Positions 7,598-15,887 are shown, numbered from the stretch's first letter. The stretch: DNA of 64,000 nt from Subtercola boreus (GCF_006716115.1 NZ_VFOO01000002.1:62001-126000); one strand, 5' to 3'. Notes: generated by a model not told the origin, from the sequence alone. Numbers and translations: made by a program.

Positions 7598-8515
7598 ATG
7601 GCTACCACGCACACCGACCCGATCACCGCACTCACCACCCGCACCACCACGCAGGATGAGGACTTCCTCGCCCGCGTCGCGTGGGCGTGCATCACCGAAC
7701 CCGGAGACACAACCCGCGGCGCACTCATCACCACCCACGGCGCCGCCGAAGCGCTCCGCCTCACCCTCGGCGACCAGCCCGCAGATGACGACGCCGTGAC
7801 TTTGCGGGAACGTGTCCGGGAGCGGTTCAACGCTGACGTCATCGCCACCACGATCGCCCGTACTAAGGCGCAGGGGTTTCAGATCCTGACGCCGTCGAGC
7901 GAGCACTGGCCGGCCGTTCTCGCGGACCTCGGCGACACCGAACCGGTCTGCCTGTGGGTACGCGGTGACGCCGCCCTGCTCGGCACGCCGTCGATCGCGA
8001 TTGTGGGTGCGCGGGCGGCGACCGGGTACGGGGAGAACGTCACGATGACTCTCACCGAAGGCCTCATCGATCACGGGTGGACGATCGTGTCAGGTGCGGC
8101 ATACGGGATCGATGGGATGGCGCACCGCGCCGCACTGGCCTGCCGCGGCAACACGGTCGCTGTTCTCGCTGGTGGCGTTGACCGGTTCTACCCGTCGGGG
8201 AACGACGGCCTGCTTGGGCGCATCGCGGAAGAGGGCGCGATCGTGTCTGAGATGCCGGCGGGGGTGGCGCCGACGAAGTGGCGGTTCCTGCAGCGAAACA
8301 GGATCATCGCCGCGATAGCGCAGAAAACCATCGTCGTCGAGGCCGGGCACCGTTCCGGGTCGCTGAACACCGCCGGTCACGCGTTGGCGATCGGCCGCCC
8401 GGTCGGCGCCGTCCCCGGCCCGGTGACGAGCGTCGCCAGCGCGGGATGCCACCGCCTCATCCGCGAACACGGCGCCACCCTCATCACCACCGCTGACGAG
8501 GCCCACGAGCTCTAA
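7598..8515 (+). CDS. DprA-like DNA-processing protein
   Basis: A 305-residue protein with the DprA/Smf Rossmann-fold domain: IAIVGARAATGYG (133-145), VSGAAYGIDGMAH (164-176), LAGGVDRFYPSGN, FLQRNRIIA (230-238) and EAGHRSGSLNTA (248-259). DprA binds single-stranded DNA and loads RecA during transformation. This version has an extra N-terminal part of about 90 residues and no C-terminal winged-helix domain. On a conjugative plasmid, after the third structured leader and oriented towards oriT, it probably acts on incoming single-stranded plasmid DNA. GGAG lies eight bases before the ATG. Two strong hairpins follow. Confidence 0.88.
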   Translation: MATTHTDPITALTTRTTTQDEDFLARVAWACITEPGDTTRGALITTHGAAEALRLTLGDQPADDDAVTLRERVRERFNADVIATTIARTKAQGFQILTPSSEHWPAVLADLGDTEPVCLWVRGDAALLGTPSIAIVGARAATGYGENVTMTLTEGLIDHGWTIVSGAAYGIDGMAHRAALACRGNTVAVLAGGVDRFYPSGNDGLLGRIAEEGAIVSEMPAGVAPTKWRFLQRNRIIAAIAQKTIVVEAGHRSGSLNTAGHALAIGRPVGAVPGPVTSVASAGCHRLIREHGATLITTADEAHEL

Positions 8516-8524
8516 AAATGGTGG

Positions 8525-8551
8525 GCGGGCCAGCCTTCCGGGCTGGCCCGC
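8525..8551 (+). terminator. terminator hairpin after the dprA-like gene
   Basis: GCGGGCCAGCC (8525-8535) pairs perfectly with GGCTGGCCCGC (8541-8551) ten bases after the stop codon. Confidence 0.75.
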
Positions 8552-8578
8552 GAGGGGGAACCCGCCGTTCCCCCTCGC
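8550..8578 (+). terminator. second tandem hairpin after the dprA-like gene
   Basis: GCGAGGGGGAAC (8550-8561) pairs with GTTCCCCCTCGC (8567-8578). It abuts the first hairpin, giving a tandem terminator. Confidence 0.65.
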
Positions 8579-8639
8579 ACTCCCCCTCCGACCAATGTGG
8601 CGCTATGCGGCGGAAACGGAACGCCGCTGAGCGCGACGT

Positions 8640-8870
8640 GCAGTCCCACTAGGTTGTGCGTGATGCCCAACCCGTGAACCCGGATAGGAGGCCGTGCCCG
8701 GGTCACACCACACGGTCCGTGACGTGCAGACAAGACGTGACGGTGTGGCCTGGGTGCGGGCGGGAGGTTGGGGTCCCGCTGTCCACCTGTGGGCAGGATG
8801 AGCCCGGAGGAAAGAGCTCGTGCTGTCCACAGGTGGACAGGGGGTTACGGAACACACCGTGGTGTGTGCT
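8640..8870. repeat. cluster of palindromes between dprA-like gene and mobilization region
   Basis: No gene seen. It contains CTGTCCAC-AG-GTGGACAG (8823-8840), a 14-base inverted copy CTGTCCACCTGTGG at 8779-8792 whose complement is at 8827-8840, ACACACC-GT-GGTGTGT (8852-8867), and GACGTG direct repeats near 8720-8750 flanked by CCACAC/GTGTGG. Possible roles are part of oriT, a binding site for a mobilization protein, or an intergenic regulatory knot. Confidence 0.5.
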
Positions 8871-9185
8871 CTACTCGCCGGCGCCATCTAACGATGACGC
8901 ACTGGACCGACTGCTGCGTCGCAGCCGAGGAGCCGCGGCGGTCTTCACAGGCGGACGTGCTCCGGTCGCGCGGAGTTCTTTGTCGCTCCACCCGGAGGTG
9001 ATCGCATCCGCCCACGCCCGGCCATGTGCATCGCGGGCGTCCTTGACACCTTGCTCGGCGGCGTCGACAGTGTTCGTCGCGTCGACGAGTGTACGGACGG
9101 CGTTGACGCGGCGTTCGGTGGTTTCGTGGAGGAGTTCGCGGGCAACGCGAACGGCCGCCTCTGGGTCGAGTTTCTGATCTGTCAT
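8871..9185 (-). CDS. small helical protein beside oriT
   Basis: A 104-residue hypothetical protein. I start it at ATG 9185 (MTDQKLDPEAAVRVARELL); a longer reading to 9251 begins with low-complexity Arg/Gly residues. Residues about 10-70 form a long helix with heptad-like spacing (VNAVRTLVDATNTVDAAEQG), then a Lys/Arg/Ser-rich tail that could bind DNA. It is divergent from the mobC-relaxase unit, with the putative oriT between them. That position suggests a relaxosome accessory protein, but this rests on location alone. The plus-strand frame over the same bases has no convincing start and poor composition. Confidence 0.55.
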   Translation of the reverse strand: MTDQKLDPEAAVRVARELLHETTERRVNAVRTLVDATNTVDAAEQGVKDARDAHGRAWADAITSGWSDKELRATGARPPVKTAAAPRLRRSSRSSASSLDGAGE

Positions 9186-9289
9186 GCCGATCAGATTAAC
9201 CGGATTCACACCGCGATCGCCACCCCTGACCCGGCCCCGCCGGATCCTCACACCCCACCATGGGCGGTCAGGGCGTGAGCTGAGAAATA

Positions 9290-9385
9290 TTTTGAGAGCA
9301 AGCTATAAGTTTACCCGGGGTAATCTGCTTGTGCCCCTTCCGCCGCGCGGCCGGTGCGGGGCATACTTGTCGTATGGTCCCCGCC
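9290..9385. other. putative origin of transfer (oriT)
   Basis: Between divergent mobilization genes lies a locally AT-richer stretch with nested inverted repeats: CAAGC (9299-9303) with GCTTG (9327-9331), enclosing TTACCC-G-GGGTAA (9311-9323); then TGCCCC (9332-9337) with GGGGCA (9358-9363), followed by ATACTTGTCGTAT. Hairpin, short spacer and nick-like sequence just upstream of mobC and relaxase is the usual layout of mobilizable plasmids. The nick site itself is not proven by sequence. Confidence 0.5.
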
Positions 9386-9427
9386 TGGGGGCGGGTTCGC
9401 TGCGCTGGGCCTTGGAAGGATTGGGTT

Positions 9428-9829
9428 GTGTCGGATTCGTCGCGTGAGGGTCGCCTGTTCGGGCGGCGTCGGCGTGCGAACGTACCGACCGAGCAGAGGC
9501 GGTCGAAACGCTACGAGGTGTCCGTCAGCCCGATGGAGGATGCGCACCTGCGGGCCCGGGCGGAGGTGCTGGAGGTGACGGTGCCGCGCCTGTTGTTCGA
9601 GTCCGCGATGAACGCGCAGGTCCGGACGGACACGGAATGGAAGCTCGTCGGCGCTGAACTGTTCCGGGTGTCGAGGTTGATGAAGTCGGTGTCGGACAAC
9701 ATGAACCAGCTCGCGAAGTTCGCTAACTCGGAAGGCCGCTTCCCGGCCGAAGCAGAGGACGTGTACGCGGAGTACCGCCGGTTGCTGCCGAAGCTCGAGG
9801 CGACGATCGACAGGCTGGCGGGCCAGTGA
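9428..9829 (+). CDS. MobC-like relaxosome accessory protein
   Basis: A 133-residue basic protein matching the bacterial mobilization MobC pattern: an N-terminal ribbon-helix-helix-like part (RSKRYEVSVSPMEDAHLRARAEVL) and a helical C-terminal half with NMNQLAKFANSEGRF, a signature of MobC proteins (hNQhAkxhN). I chose GTG 9428 because GGAAGGA lies seven bases upstream; an earlier ATG would lie inside the oriT repeats. Its stop overlaps the relaxase start (GTGA), so the two are translationally coupled. MobC proteins help melt oriT DNA for the relaxase. Confidence 0.85.
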   Translation: MSDSSREGRLFGRRRRANVPTEQRRSKRYEVSVSPMEDAHLRARAEVLEVTVPRLLFESAMNAQVRTDTEWKLVGAELFRVSRLMKSVSDNMNQLAKFANSEGRFPAEAEDVYAEYRRLLPKLEATIDRLAGQ

Positions 9830-11502
9830 GAACGAACATCACCCGCGGGTCGCAAATGTCCGGGCTCATGTCGTATCTCGCGGGCGGCGGGAAGTCGAAC
9901 GAGCACACCGAACAACACCTTGTTGCTGGGGATCCGGCGATCATGGCGATGCACGGCGACGCGGTCCTTGACCATACAACCGCGCTTGAGATCGCGAAGA
10001 GCCTCGACCGGCCGAGGAAATTCTTCGGCGTCGAAGTGACCCGCCTCGCTGTGCAGAAAGGCGACGACGGTGTCGCCCTCCGAGACGCCGCCGGCGCTGT
10101 AGTGAAGGAACGCGTCCAGGCCGACGTGTGGCACTGCTCCTTGTCGTTGGCTGCGGAAGAAGGTCAGCTGACGGACGAGAAATGGGGGCAGATCTCAACC
10201 GACTTCGTTGACCGGATGGGGTTCGCCGGCGACGACCTCGGGAAGGCGAACTGCCGGTGGGTTGCCGTCCGTCACGGGCTGTCGAAGAACGGCAACGACC
10301 ACGTCCACATCGCTGTTTCGTTGGTCCGTGAGGACGGGACGAAAGCGGACGTGAACAACGACTACAACCGGTCCCAGAAGATCAGCCAAGAACTGGAACG
10401 CGACTACGGGTTGCAGGTCTACACCCAGCCCGAACGCGAATACGGCGAACGCGGCATCCGGCCCGGCGCCCGCGAATCCGCGAACCGTCGCGGACAGAAA
10501 GAACCCGACATGCACCGCCTCGAGCGCGCCATCCGCGCCGCCGCCGTGTCATCGGTCGATGAGGGTGAGTTCGTGCGGCGGATGCGGCAGGCCGGCGTCC
10601 TGATCCGGCCTCGATTCGCCGCCGGACGCGACGACGTCGTCGCCGGCTACTCCGTCGCACTACGACCAGAGAAAGGGCAGCCGGTGATCTGGCACGGTGG
10701 TGGGAAACTCGCCCGCGACCTCACCCTGCCCGAACTCCGGAAAGGGTGGCCGGACCGCCCCGAAACCGCAACCGCCGCCGTCCAGGAATGGCGGGCCACG
10801 TCGAAGAACCCATGGCGGTACACACCCGCGAACCCGGGCCGGGAAACCCGTGAACCCTCCCCCGGCCTCTGGACGAAGTACGCCCGCGAACTCAGCGCGC
10901 TTCGCGAGAAGATGCGTGCCGTGCCAGCGTCGGATCGGGACGCGTGGGCGCGCGTCGCCCGGGAGACGTCGGGTGCGTTTGCGGCCTGGTCGCAACGCGT
11001 CGAAACCACCCCCGGGCCCCTCGCCGAAGCATCACGAAGCCTCGCCCGGTCGGCGCATCTGCGGGCGCATGAGACGAAGGCGCGACCGGTGGCGTGGGCG
11101 TCGGCCGCCGGCAACGCGATGGTGCTCATGCAGGTCGCCCAGACCGGGAAACCGACCCTCGCGTTGGCGTTGGTGCTGCGTGAGCTCGAGAAGCTCAGCC
11201 GCGCCGTCCACGACATGCACCGCGCTGCCGGCGACGCCAGCCGCGCCAGCGACGTCCGCAACATGATGCAACACCGCCTCCACACCGTCTCCCAGCAAAT
11301 GCCACACATCCCCGACTCGGGAATTGGGGCGACCGTAGTTCAGACGTTGACGGCGGAGCAGCAGCAGGTCCGGGCGCGGATGGCAGCCGAACGCGGCTGG
11401 GCCGACGGCACACCCCTCCCTGCGCCGCTGACCAAACGCGCACCCGACTGGGCCACAGACGGGGCACCGCAGCGCGGACGCGACGACGACCGCGGCCGCT
11501 AA
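9826..11502 (+). CDS. MOBP-type relaxase (mobilization nuclease)
   Basis: A 558-residue protein whose first 200 residues match the relaxase/mobilization nuclease domain. Motif I region: ITRGSQMSGLMSYLAGGGKSNEH, where a Tyr at 17 could be the nicking residue. Motif III: RHGLSKNGNDHVHIAVSLV, with H150, H159 and H161 as the metal triad. The rest is helical and Arg-rich with no helicase domain, so the relaxase nicks and pilots DNA only. It starts at GTG 9826 inside the mobC stop codon. Together with TraG, VirB4 and TrbL homologues downstream it makes the element look self-transmissible rather than merely mobilizable. Confidence 0.9.
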   Translation: MRTNITRGSQMSGLMSYLAGGGKSNEHTEQHLVAGDPAIMAMHGDAVLDHTTALEIAKSLDRPRKFFGVEVTRLAVQKGDDGVALRDAAGAVVKERVQADVWHCSLSLAAEEGQLTDEKWGQISTDFVDRMGFAGDDLGKANCRWVAVRHGLSKNGNDHVHIAVSLVREDGTKADVNNDYNRSQKISQELERDYGLQVYTQPEREYGERGIRPGARESANRRGQKEPDMHRLERAIRAAAVSSVDEGEFVRRMRQAGVLIRPRFAAGRDDVVAGYSVALRPEKGQPVIWHGGGKLARDLTLPELRKGWPDRPETATAAVQEWRATSKNPWRYTPANPGRETREPSPGLWTKYARELSALREKMRAVPASDRDAWARVARETSGAFAAWSQRVETTPGPLAEASRSLARSAHLRAHETKARPVAWASAAGNAMVLMQVAQTGKPTLALALVLRELEKLSRAVHDMHRAAGDASRASDVRNMMQHRLHTVSQQMPHIPDSGIGATVVQTLTAEQQQVRARMAAERGWADGTPLPAPLTKRAPDWATDGAPQRGRDDDRGR

Positions 11503-11538
11503 CCCCTCACGCACGAACCGGATGAACAGGAGCCACAG

Positions 11539-12447
11539 ATGACTGAGCATGATGCAGACGGCGGGGTCGAAGAGCAAATGCATGCCGCTACCCGGACCGC
11601 GCTGACGGTCGCCCTGCAGATGGGCGAACGATTCGCCCGGGTCCGGGAAGAGATGGCACGCCAAGCCGAGCGCCGCGACACCGCCGTTGCCCGCGAGCTC
11701 GCGAGCAGGTTCGATGCGGAACGAGCAGCTGCCCGGGCAGAGCTCGTGGTCGTCGACCAGCCCACCTGGTGGGAGAACGCCAGCAGAGCCGATGTCGCTC
11801 GCGTCGCAGAAACCGCCCAGACCTGGCGAGGCCTAGACGACCGCGCCGCCGCAGCGGCGGACACCATCGGCCGGGAAGTGCAGGAACGGTACGGCGTCGA
11901 CGTCAACTCGCTGCCAACGTCCGAGCGCCGGACGGCGGGCGAAGAGCGTGCTGAGGCTGCGCTGCTCATCGCGGAAGCAGACCGGCTCGACCGCAACACC
12001 AACAACCAGGCCGCTGCCGGCGAGATACCGGCAGATGTTGTCGCGGACCTCGAGGCGCAGGCGCGTTCCTACGATGACGCGGCCGCCCGGGGCGGGGAGG
12101 ACGGCAAGACCCCCGACGAGCTCCGCGAACTCGCCTCAGACGCCCGCGCCCAAGCACAACTGCACCACACCACCAGAGAAGCCGCCGCCCCATCGCCGGT
12201 CGCTGACACGGCACGCACGGATGCCGACGACAACTACGACAGCGCTGCCCGGCGCGACGCGTTCGCGGCGGACCTCGAAAGCAGAGGTGTCAGTTCAGAG
12301 GACATCAAAGCGCGCCTCCGCGCAGACGTTGACCACGCACGCCCCGCCCACGAAGTACTCACCTCGCCAGCCCGTGCGTCCCGGGTGAAGTCACCGTCCG
12401 GGACTCCGGCCGGCCGGCAGAGGCAGCGCGGCGACCGCAGCCGCTAA
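11539..12447 (+). CDS. coiled-coil protein of the mobilization unit
   Basis: A 302-residue Ala/Arg/Glu-rich protein 36 bases after the relaxase, with a good GGAG ribosome site. Most of it is predicted helical with heptad-like repeats (about 10-90 and 130-210), and the C-terminus is basic (RVKSPSGTPAGRQRQRGDRSR). It has no catalytic motif I recognise. Its position suggests a role in relaxosome assembly or in contact with the coupling protein, which is inference from neighbours only. Confidence 0.65.
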   Translation: MTEHDADGGVEEQMHAATRTALTVALQMGERFARVREEMARQAERRDTAVARELASRFDAERAAARAELVVVDQPTWWENASRADVARVAETAQTWRGLDDRAAAAADTIGREVQERYGVDVNSLPTSERRTAGEERAEAALLIAEADRLDRNTNNQAAAGEIPADVVADLEAQARSYDDAAARGGEDGKTPDELRELASDARAQAQLHHTTREAAAPSPVADTARTDADDNYDSAARRDAFAADLESRGVSSEDIKARLRADVDHARPAHEVLTSPARASRVKSPSGTPAGRQRQRGDRSR

Positions 12448-12489
12448 CCACGGGGGCCGAGCCGGGTCCATTACCCAGTCGCTTCGGTA

Positions 12490-13062
12490 TCAGCCCAGCT
12501 GGGCTGGGGGTGGTGTCTCCGGAACGGCGGGCACGCCCTGCCGGAAGATCGGGTTCAGGATGCGCAGCGCCTTGTCGGGTAGACCATCGCCTGGGTAGAA
12601 GGTTGCCAACAGATCTTCGGCGGCGTCGATGTCGTGGATGTTGCAGATCGCGAGGAGGTTGGCGATGTCTTGCACATCACGGCCGGGTCGAGACGCGTTC
12701 ATCTTCATCGCCAGCAGAGCCCGGGGTGAGGCGACTTCGACGGTGATGTTCTCGTCCGCGTAGAGACTTTCCCACCCGGGGTCTGCGCCGTATGCGGGGA
12801 CGAACAGCGCAGCGTTGCTGTTCAGCCAGTCGTCCGGCCACCCATTCTCGTTAGCGACGTCGATCGCAGCGTCGAGGATGGGCTGCTCTGGGTAGAGGAC
12901 CGCGTCGACGTCGGCGGTGGTGCGGCGATCGAAGTAGCGAAGGGCGAGGGCCGCTCCTCCAACGATGCGGATACCGGCGGGCTGGCCGCGGGTGCGGAGT
13001 ATTTCGATGACCGCGTTGATACCGCGGATGAGGTCAGCCCTGTCGAGCTGGTCACCCGGCAT
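12490..13062 (-). CDS. nucleotidyltransferase-like toxin (DUF6036-like)
   Basis: A 190-residue protein with a minimal nucleotidyltransferase signature: IRIVGGAALALRYFDRRTTADVDAVL, giving GG (35-36) and DxD (D51, D53), followed by helices and the metal-binding-like PRALLAMKMNASRPGRDVQDI. This matches small NTase proteins used as toxins (AbiEii/DUF6036 type) that modify tRNA or other targets. Its ATG overlaps the stop of the upstream XRE gene (ATGA), the usual antitoxin-first order. The pair probably stabilises the plasmid. The target is unknown. Confidence 0.75.
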   Translation of the reverse strand: MPGDQLDRADLIRGINAVIEILRTRGQPAGIRIVGGAALALRYFDRRTTADVDAVLYPEQPILDAAIDVANENGWPDDWLNSNAALFVPAYGADPGWESLYADENITVEVASPRALLAMKMNASRPGRDVQDIANLLAICNIHDIDAAEDLLATFYPGDGLPDKALRILNPIFRQGVPAVPETPPPAQLG

Positions 13063-13637
13063 CAGACACTCTCCAGCGTCGCGGACTCGATGAGGATGCC
13101 GCGTCGAAGGAACGCAGCCGGCACCCGCGCCGGATCAGCCGGAATGTCGTAGACGCTCGAGCGGGGGGCCCAGGAGTCTTCTGGGTTGCCTGTTCTGGCG
13201 GCAACCCAATCCGGAACGGGCAAGTCGTCCGAGGTCAGCCGGTATTCGCAGAGCGCCGCGATCGCAGCGTCCCAGTGCCCGGACCCGGTCGGGGCAGGCT
13301 CGGTGAGGGTCAGGCCGACCCGCGTGGCGCCGCGCTCGGCGGCGAGGTTGTCGGCGAGCTGCAGGAAGCGACGGAACGCCACCGCATCATCCGACGCCTC
13401 AGTGGCGTCGCTGATTTCAGACGCGATGTGGGCTGCATCGCTACGCACAGTCGGCACCGTGACAATGGAGTGCCTGGTCGCGCGGAGAAGCGCGTCCAGC
13501 GTGGTCACCAACGGTTCGCGCTTTCCGTGCTCGATCAAAGACAACGATGAACCTGCAACGCCGGAACGGCTCGAGAGATCGCTCTGGCTGAGCCCGCTCG
13601 CCGCTCTCGCCGACCGAGCCAGAACGTTCGCTGCCAT
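13062..13637 (-). CDS. XRE-family antitoxin/regulator
   Basis: A 191-residue protein. I start it at ATG 13637 (MAANVLARSARAASGLSQSD), since a longer reading to 13739 would run through the promoter. Residues about 5-60 are an XRE helix-turn-helix (GLSQSDLSSRSGVAGSSLSLIEHGKREP). The C-terminal part (about 75-190) has no family I know and probably neutralises the downstream nucleotidyltransferase. A palindrome TTTACT-AGTT-AGTAAA ten bases upstream of the start is a likely self-operator. Convergent to the mobilization unit. Confidence 0.75.
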   Translation of the reverse strand: MAANVLARSARAASGLSQSDLSSRSGVAGSSLSLIEHGKREPLVTTLDALLRATRHSIVTVPTVRSDAAHIASEISDATEASDDAVAFRRFLQLADNLAAERGATRVGLTLTEPAPTGSGHWDAAIAALCEYRLTSDDLPVPDWVAARTGNPEDSWAPRSSVYDIPADPARVPAAFLRRGILIESATLESV

Positions 13638-13646
13638 GACTCCGCC

Positions 13647-13669
13647 TTTACTAGTTAGTAAAAGCATAT
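13647..13669 (-). promoter_or_regulatory. operator and -10 of the XRE/NTase toxin-antitoxin pair
   Basis: TTTACT-AGTT-AGTAAA (13647-13662) is a 6-4-6 palindrome right before the XRE start. On the minus strand TATGCT (complement of 13664-13669) is a plausible -10 next to it, so binding would block transcription. Confidence 0.55.
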
Positions 13670-13725
13670 CAGGGAGCCTCATCGCATCCGCTGGTTGCCG
13701 TCGTTCGGGTAGACACAGCCTGGTC

Positions 13726-14160
13726 TCACATAAGAGCATTCGACTGGTGATCTGGGGCGAAGTAGCCGTCCGGCGGGGCTACGTAGGGCAACAGGTCACC
13801 GGGTTTGCTTTCGTCTTCGGAGCCGGCGAAGGGGCCGTCCGGGGAGAGCAGCACGGCCATCTGCCGGTCGCAGTGGGTGAGCCACCAGTCGCTCATTGCA
13901 GCTGGGTCTTGGCGGGCTTTCTCCCACGCCCGCCAGAGGGCTTCGATGCGGCTGATGGCTTCTTCGCTTTTCCACCAGGACGCCCGCCACCGGAAGTTCC
14001 CACGTCCCGGGCGGGTGATCTGGCGCCGGTATTTGTAGCGCAGCTGCTTCCGCACGAACTCGTCCGCCGACCCGTAGAACAGTGTCGGTACGAATTTCTC
14101 CGCCTCCCCGTCCTCTTCTGCGTTGTCGGGTTCGTCGTCGAAGTCGTAGCTGCTTCCCAT
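13726..14160 (-). CDS. DUF4913 protein
   Basis: A 144-residue protein matching DUF4913, a family almost confined to actinobacterial conjugative plasmids. Recognisable pieces: FVRKQLRYKYRRQI, WRASWWKSEEAISRIEALWRAWEKARQDP, and AMSDWWLTHCDRQMAVLLSPDGPF. The aromatic, Trp-rich core is typical. It lies two bases downstream of the coupling-protein stop, so it is the last gene of the type IV secretion operon. Function is unknown; conserved linkage to TraG suggests an accessory role in DNA transfer. Confidence 0.8.
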   Translation of the reverse strand: MGSSYDFDDEPDNAEEDGEAEKFVPTLFYGSADEFVRKQLRYKYRRQITRPGRGNFRWRASWWKSEEAISRIEALWRAWEKARQDPAAMSDWWLTHCDRQMAVLLSPDGPFAGSEDESKPGDLLPYVAPPDGYFAPDHQSNALM

Positions 14161-14162
14161 TG

Positions 14163-15887
14163 TTACGATCGGCCGGGTTCGTGGGCGGCGATGGACGCTG
14201 TGATCGCCGCGACCGTGTTCTTACTACCGGTGAACCAGGGCAGGGTTCGAAGGAGCGCTGCACGATTTCCGGAGGAGAACATCACGGCGCGGCCGCGGGG
14301 CATGTCTGCGAGTTCCTGCACCTCGAGGATCTTCTCCCGCTTCAATGCGGACGAGGTGGAGCGGATGCCGCGGTTGAGGCTGACGGAGGTGGTCTCCCGG
14401 TCGTAGGTGCCGATCAGGTCCGACATTTCGCCTAGGAATGCGGGCTCGGAGACGCCGCCGGCATAGATCTTGACGTTGGACGCAGACCAGAGCTTTCGCA
14501 TACCGTCTTGCCCGAACACCGCGATGCCCTGACTGTAGGACTGGAACACGCTCATGATCGGAATCCCCCGGGACCCGAAGTGGGAGTACAGGTCAGGCAG
14601 GTCTGTCCACCGGCAGACGTTCGCCGCCTCATCCAGCAACCCCAGCAACGGCGTCTGCAGCCGGCCGCCGGGTGAGTTCGATGCCAACTCTTCGGCCGCC
14701 TCGATCGTGGCAGCGGTGAGAGCAGTGACGAGGGGCCCTGCGGTGCCGGCGCCTTCCTTGGACAGGCTGTAAAGGGTGCCAGTGCCCTTCACGAACTCGT
14801 GCGGATCGAACTCTGGTCTCGGAATGAGCGGGGAGGGGTCAGGGTTCACCCATCGTTCGATGCCGGTGTTGTTCAGGCACGCAGCCATCCGTTCCGCGGA
14901 CGAATAAATACCGTCCCGTTGTTTCTCAGTGGCCTGCTGCACGGCGCTGACGCTTTCCGCGAGACGCTGGTACCCGGCGCGTTCAAGGTAGGTGACAGCC
15001 TGGGTGCGGCTGACGTTCGTCAACCACTCATACACATCGGTGACCGGCCGGCCACCGACAGCAGCTGCGAGGAGGAACGCGGCGAGGAGGTTCTGCCCTT
15101 TCCCATCGAAGTACGCATCCGTCTTAGCCCCCGGCAGGGTAGTGCCGGAGGCGAAGTGCTGCGCCATCTTCGCCGCCTTCGTGTCATCAATGACGTAGGA
15201 CAGCGGGTTCCACCACCACGTGGGCTCCTCCAACGCGACGCGTTGCGGATCGAACACCCACACCGGCCCTACCGTGCCGCGCGGGTCACGGGTCGCATCA
15301 AGAACGTCCCGCTTGTTCGACGTCGTCACGACCGCGCCGGGCGCCGCGGTGATGGCCGGGATCACTAACGAGGTCGATTTCCCGACACGGGGGCCAGCGA
15401 TGAGGATCATCATGTCCTCAAACGACGCGTATACCGTTCGCGCGCCGAGCAGCAGCTTCCCGATGGGGATCCCGGCGGAGTCTGCCACGCCGAGACGCGC
15501 AGACTTCTTCCGCGCCAGCTTGGACTGCAGGCCGTCGAGATCCCGGGCCCGGGCCATGTACCGGGCAGCATGGTCAACGCTGGTGCGCCCCTTCCGACCA
15601 GCGGCGCGCACCCACAAACAGAAACCTCCGACACCGATCATCAGGCCAACCAGGACGCTAGCGATGAGGGTTCCGGTGGGTGGCCAGGTGATGGTGTCGC
15701 GGAGTAGGCCGCTGATGATCGCGAACGGGTCCGAAGGCAACCCCGGGTTCAGGCCGTCTGCTTTTGACCCGACGGCCACCGAGATCCAGATGACGCCGAC
15801 CGCGGTGAATGCGGTGAACGCGAAACCGAGCAGGAGGGCGTTGTTGGATTTCCCGGGTTCTAGGCGCCGGTTGTTGGCGACGCTCAT
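14163..15887 (-). CDS. VirD4/TraG-type coupling ATPase
   Basis: A 574-residue type IV coupling protein. I start at ATG 15887, which overlaps the VirB4-like stop (ATGA). Two N-terminal membrane helices (about 18-40 and 72-95) are followed by Walker A AGPRVGKSTS (164-173), FDPQ, WNPLS, Walker B LLGLLDEAAN (about 414-423), and TraM-recognition-like motifs (FQSYSQGIAVFG, LWSASNVKIYAGG). The protein hands the relaxase-DNA complex to the secretion channel. Full length for the actinobacterial family. Confidence 0.92.
   Translation of the reverse strand: MSVANNRRLEPGKSNNALLLGFAFTAFTAVGVIWISVAVGSKADGLNPGLPSDPFAIISGLLRDTITWPPTGTLIASVLVGLMIGVGGFCLWVRAAGRKGRTSVDHAARYMARARDLDGLQSKLARKKSARLGVADSAGIPIGKLLLGARTVYASFEDMMILIAGPRVGKSTSLVIPAITAAPGAVVTTSNKRDVLDATRDPRGTVGPVWVFDPQRVALEEPTWWWNPLSYVIDDTKAAKMAQHFASGTTLPGAKTDAYFDGKGQNLLAAFLLAAAVGGRPVTDVYEWLTNVSRTQAVTYLERAGYQRLAESVSAVQQATEKQRDGIYSSAERMAACLNNTGIERWVNPDPSPLIPRPEFDPHEFVKGTGTLYSLSKEGAGTAGPLVTALTAATIEAAEELASNSPGGRLQTPLLGLLDEAANVCRWTDLPDLYSHFGSRGIPIMSVFQSYSQGIAVFGQDGMRKLWSASNVKIYAGGVSEPAFLGEMSDLIGTYDRETTSVSLNRGIRSTSSALKREKILEVQELADMPRGRAVMFSSGNRAALLRTLPWFTGSKNTVAAITASIAAHEPGRS

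Noticed and set aside
8656-9177. Plus-strand open frame opposite the small helical gene
   Set aside because: No good start signal and it runs through the palindrome cluster; the minus-strand frame has better composition and a coherent helical pattern.
13186-14406. 406-residue plus-strand frame across the XRE and DUF4913 genes
   Set aside because: It crosses two well-supported minus-strand genes and their promoter; it has no recognisable domain.
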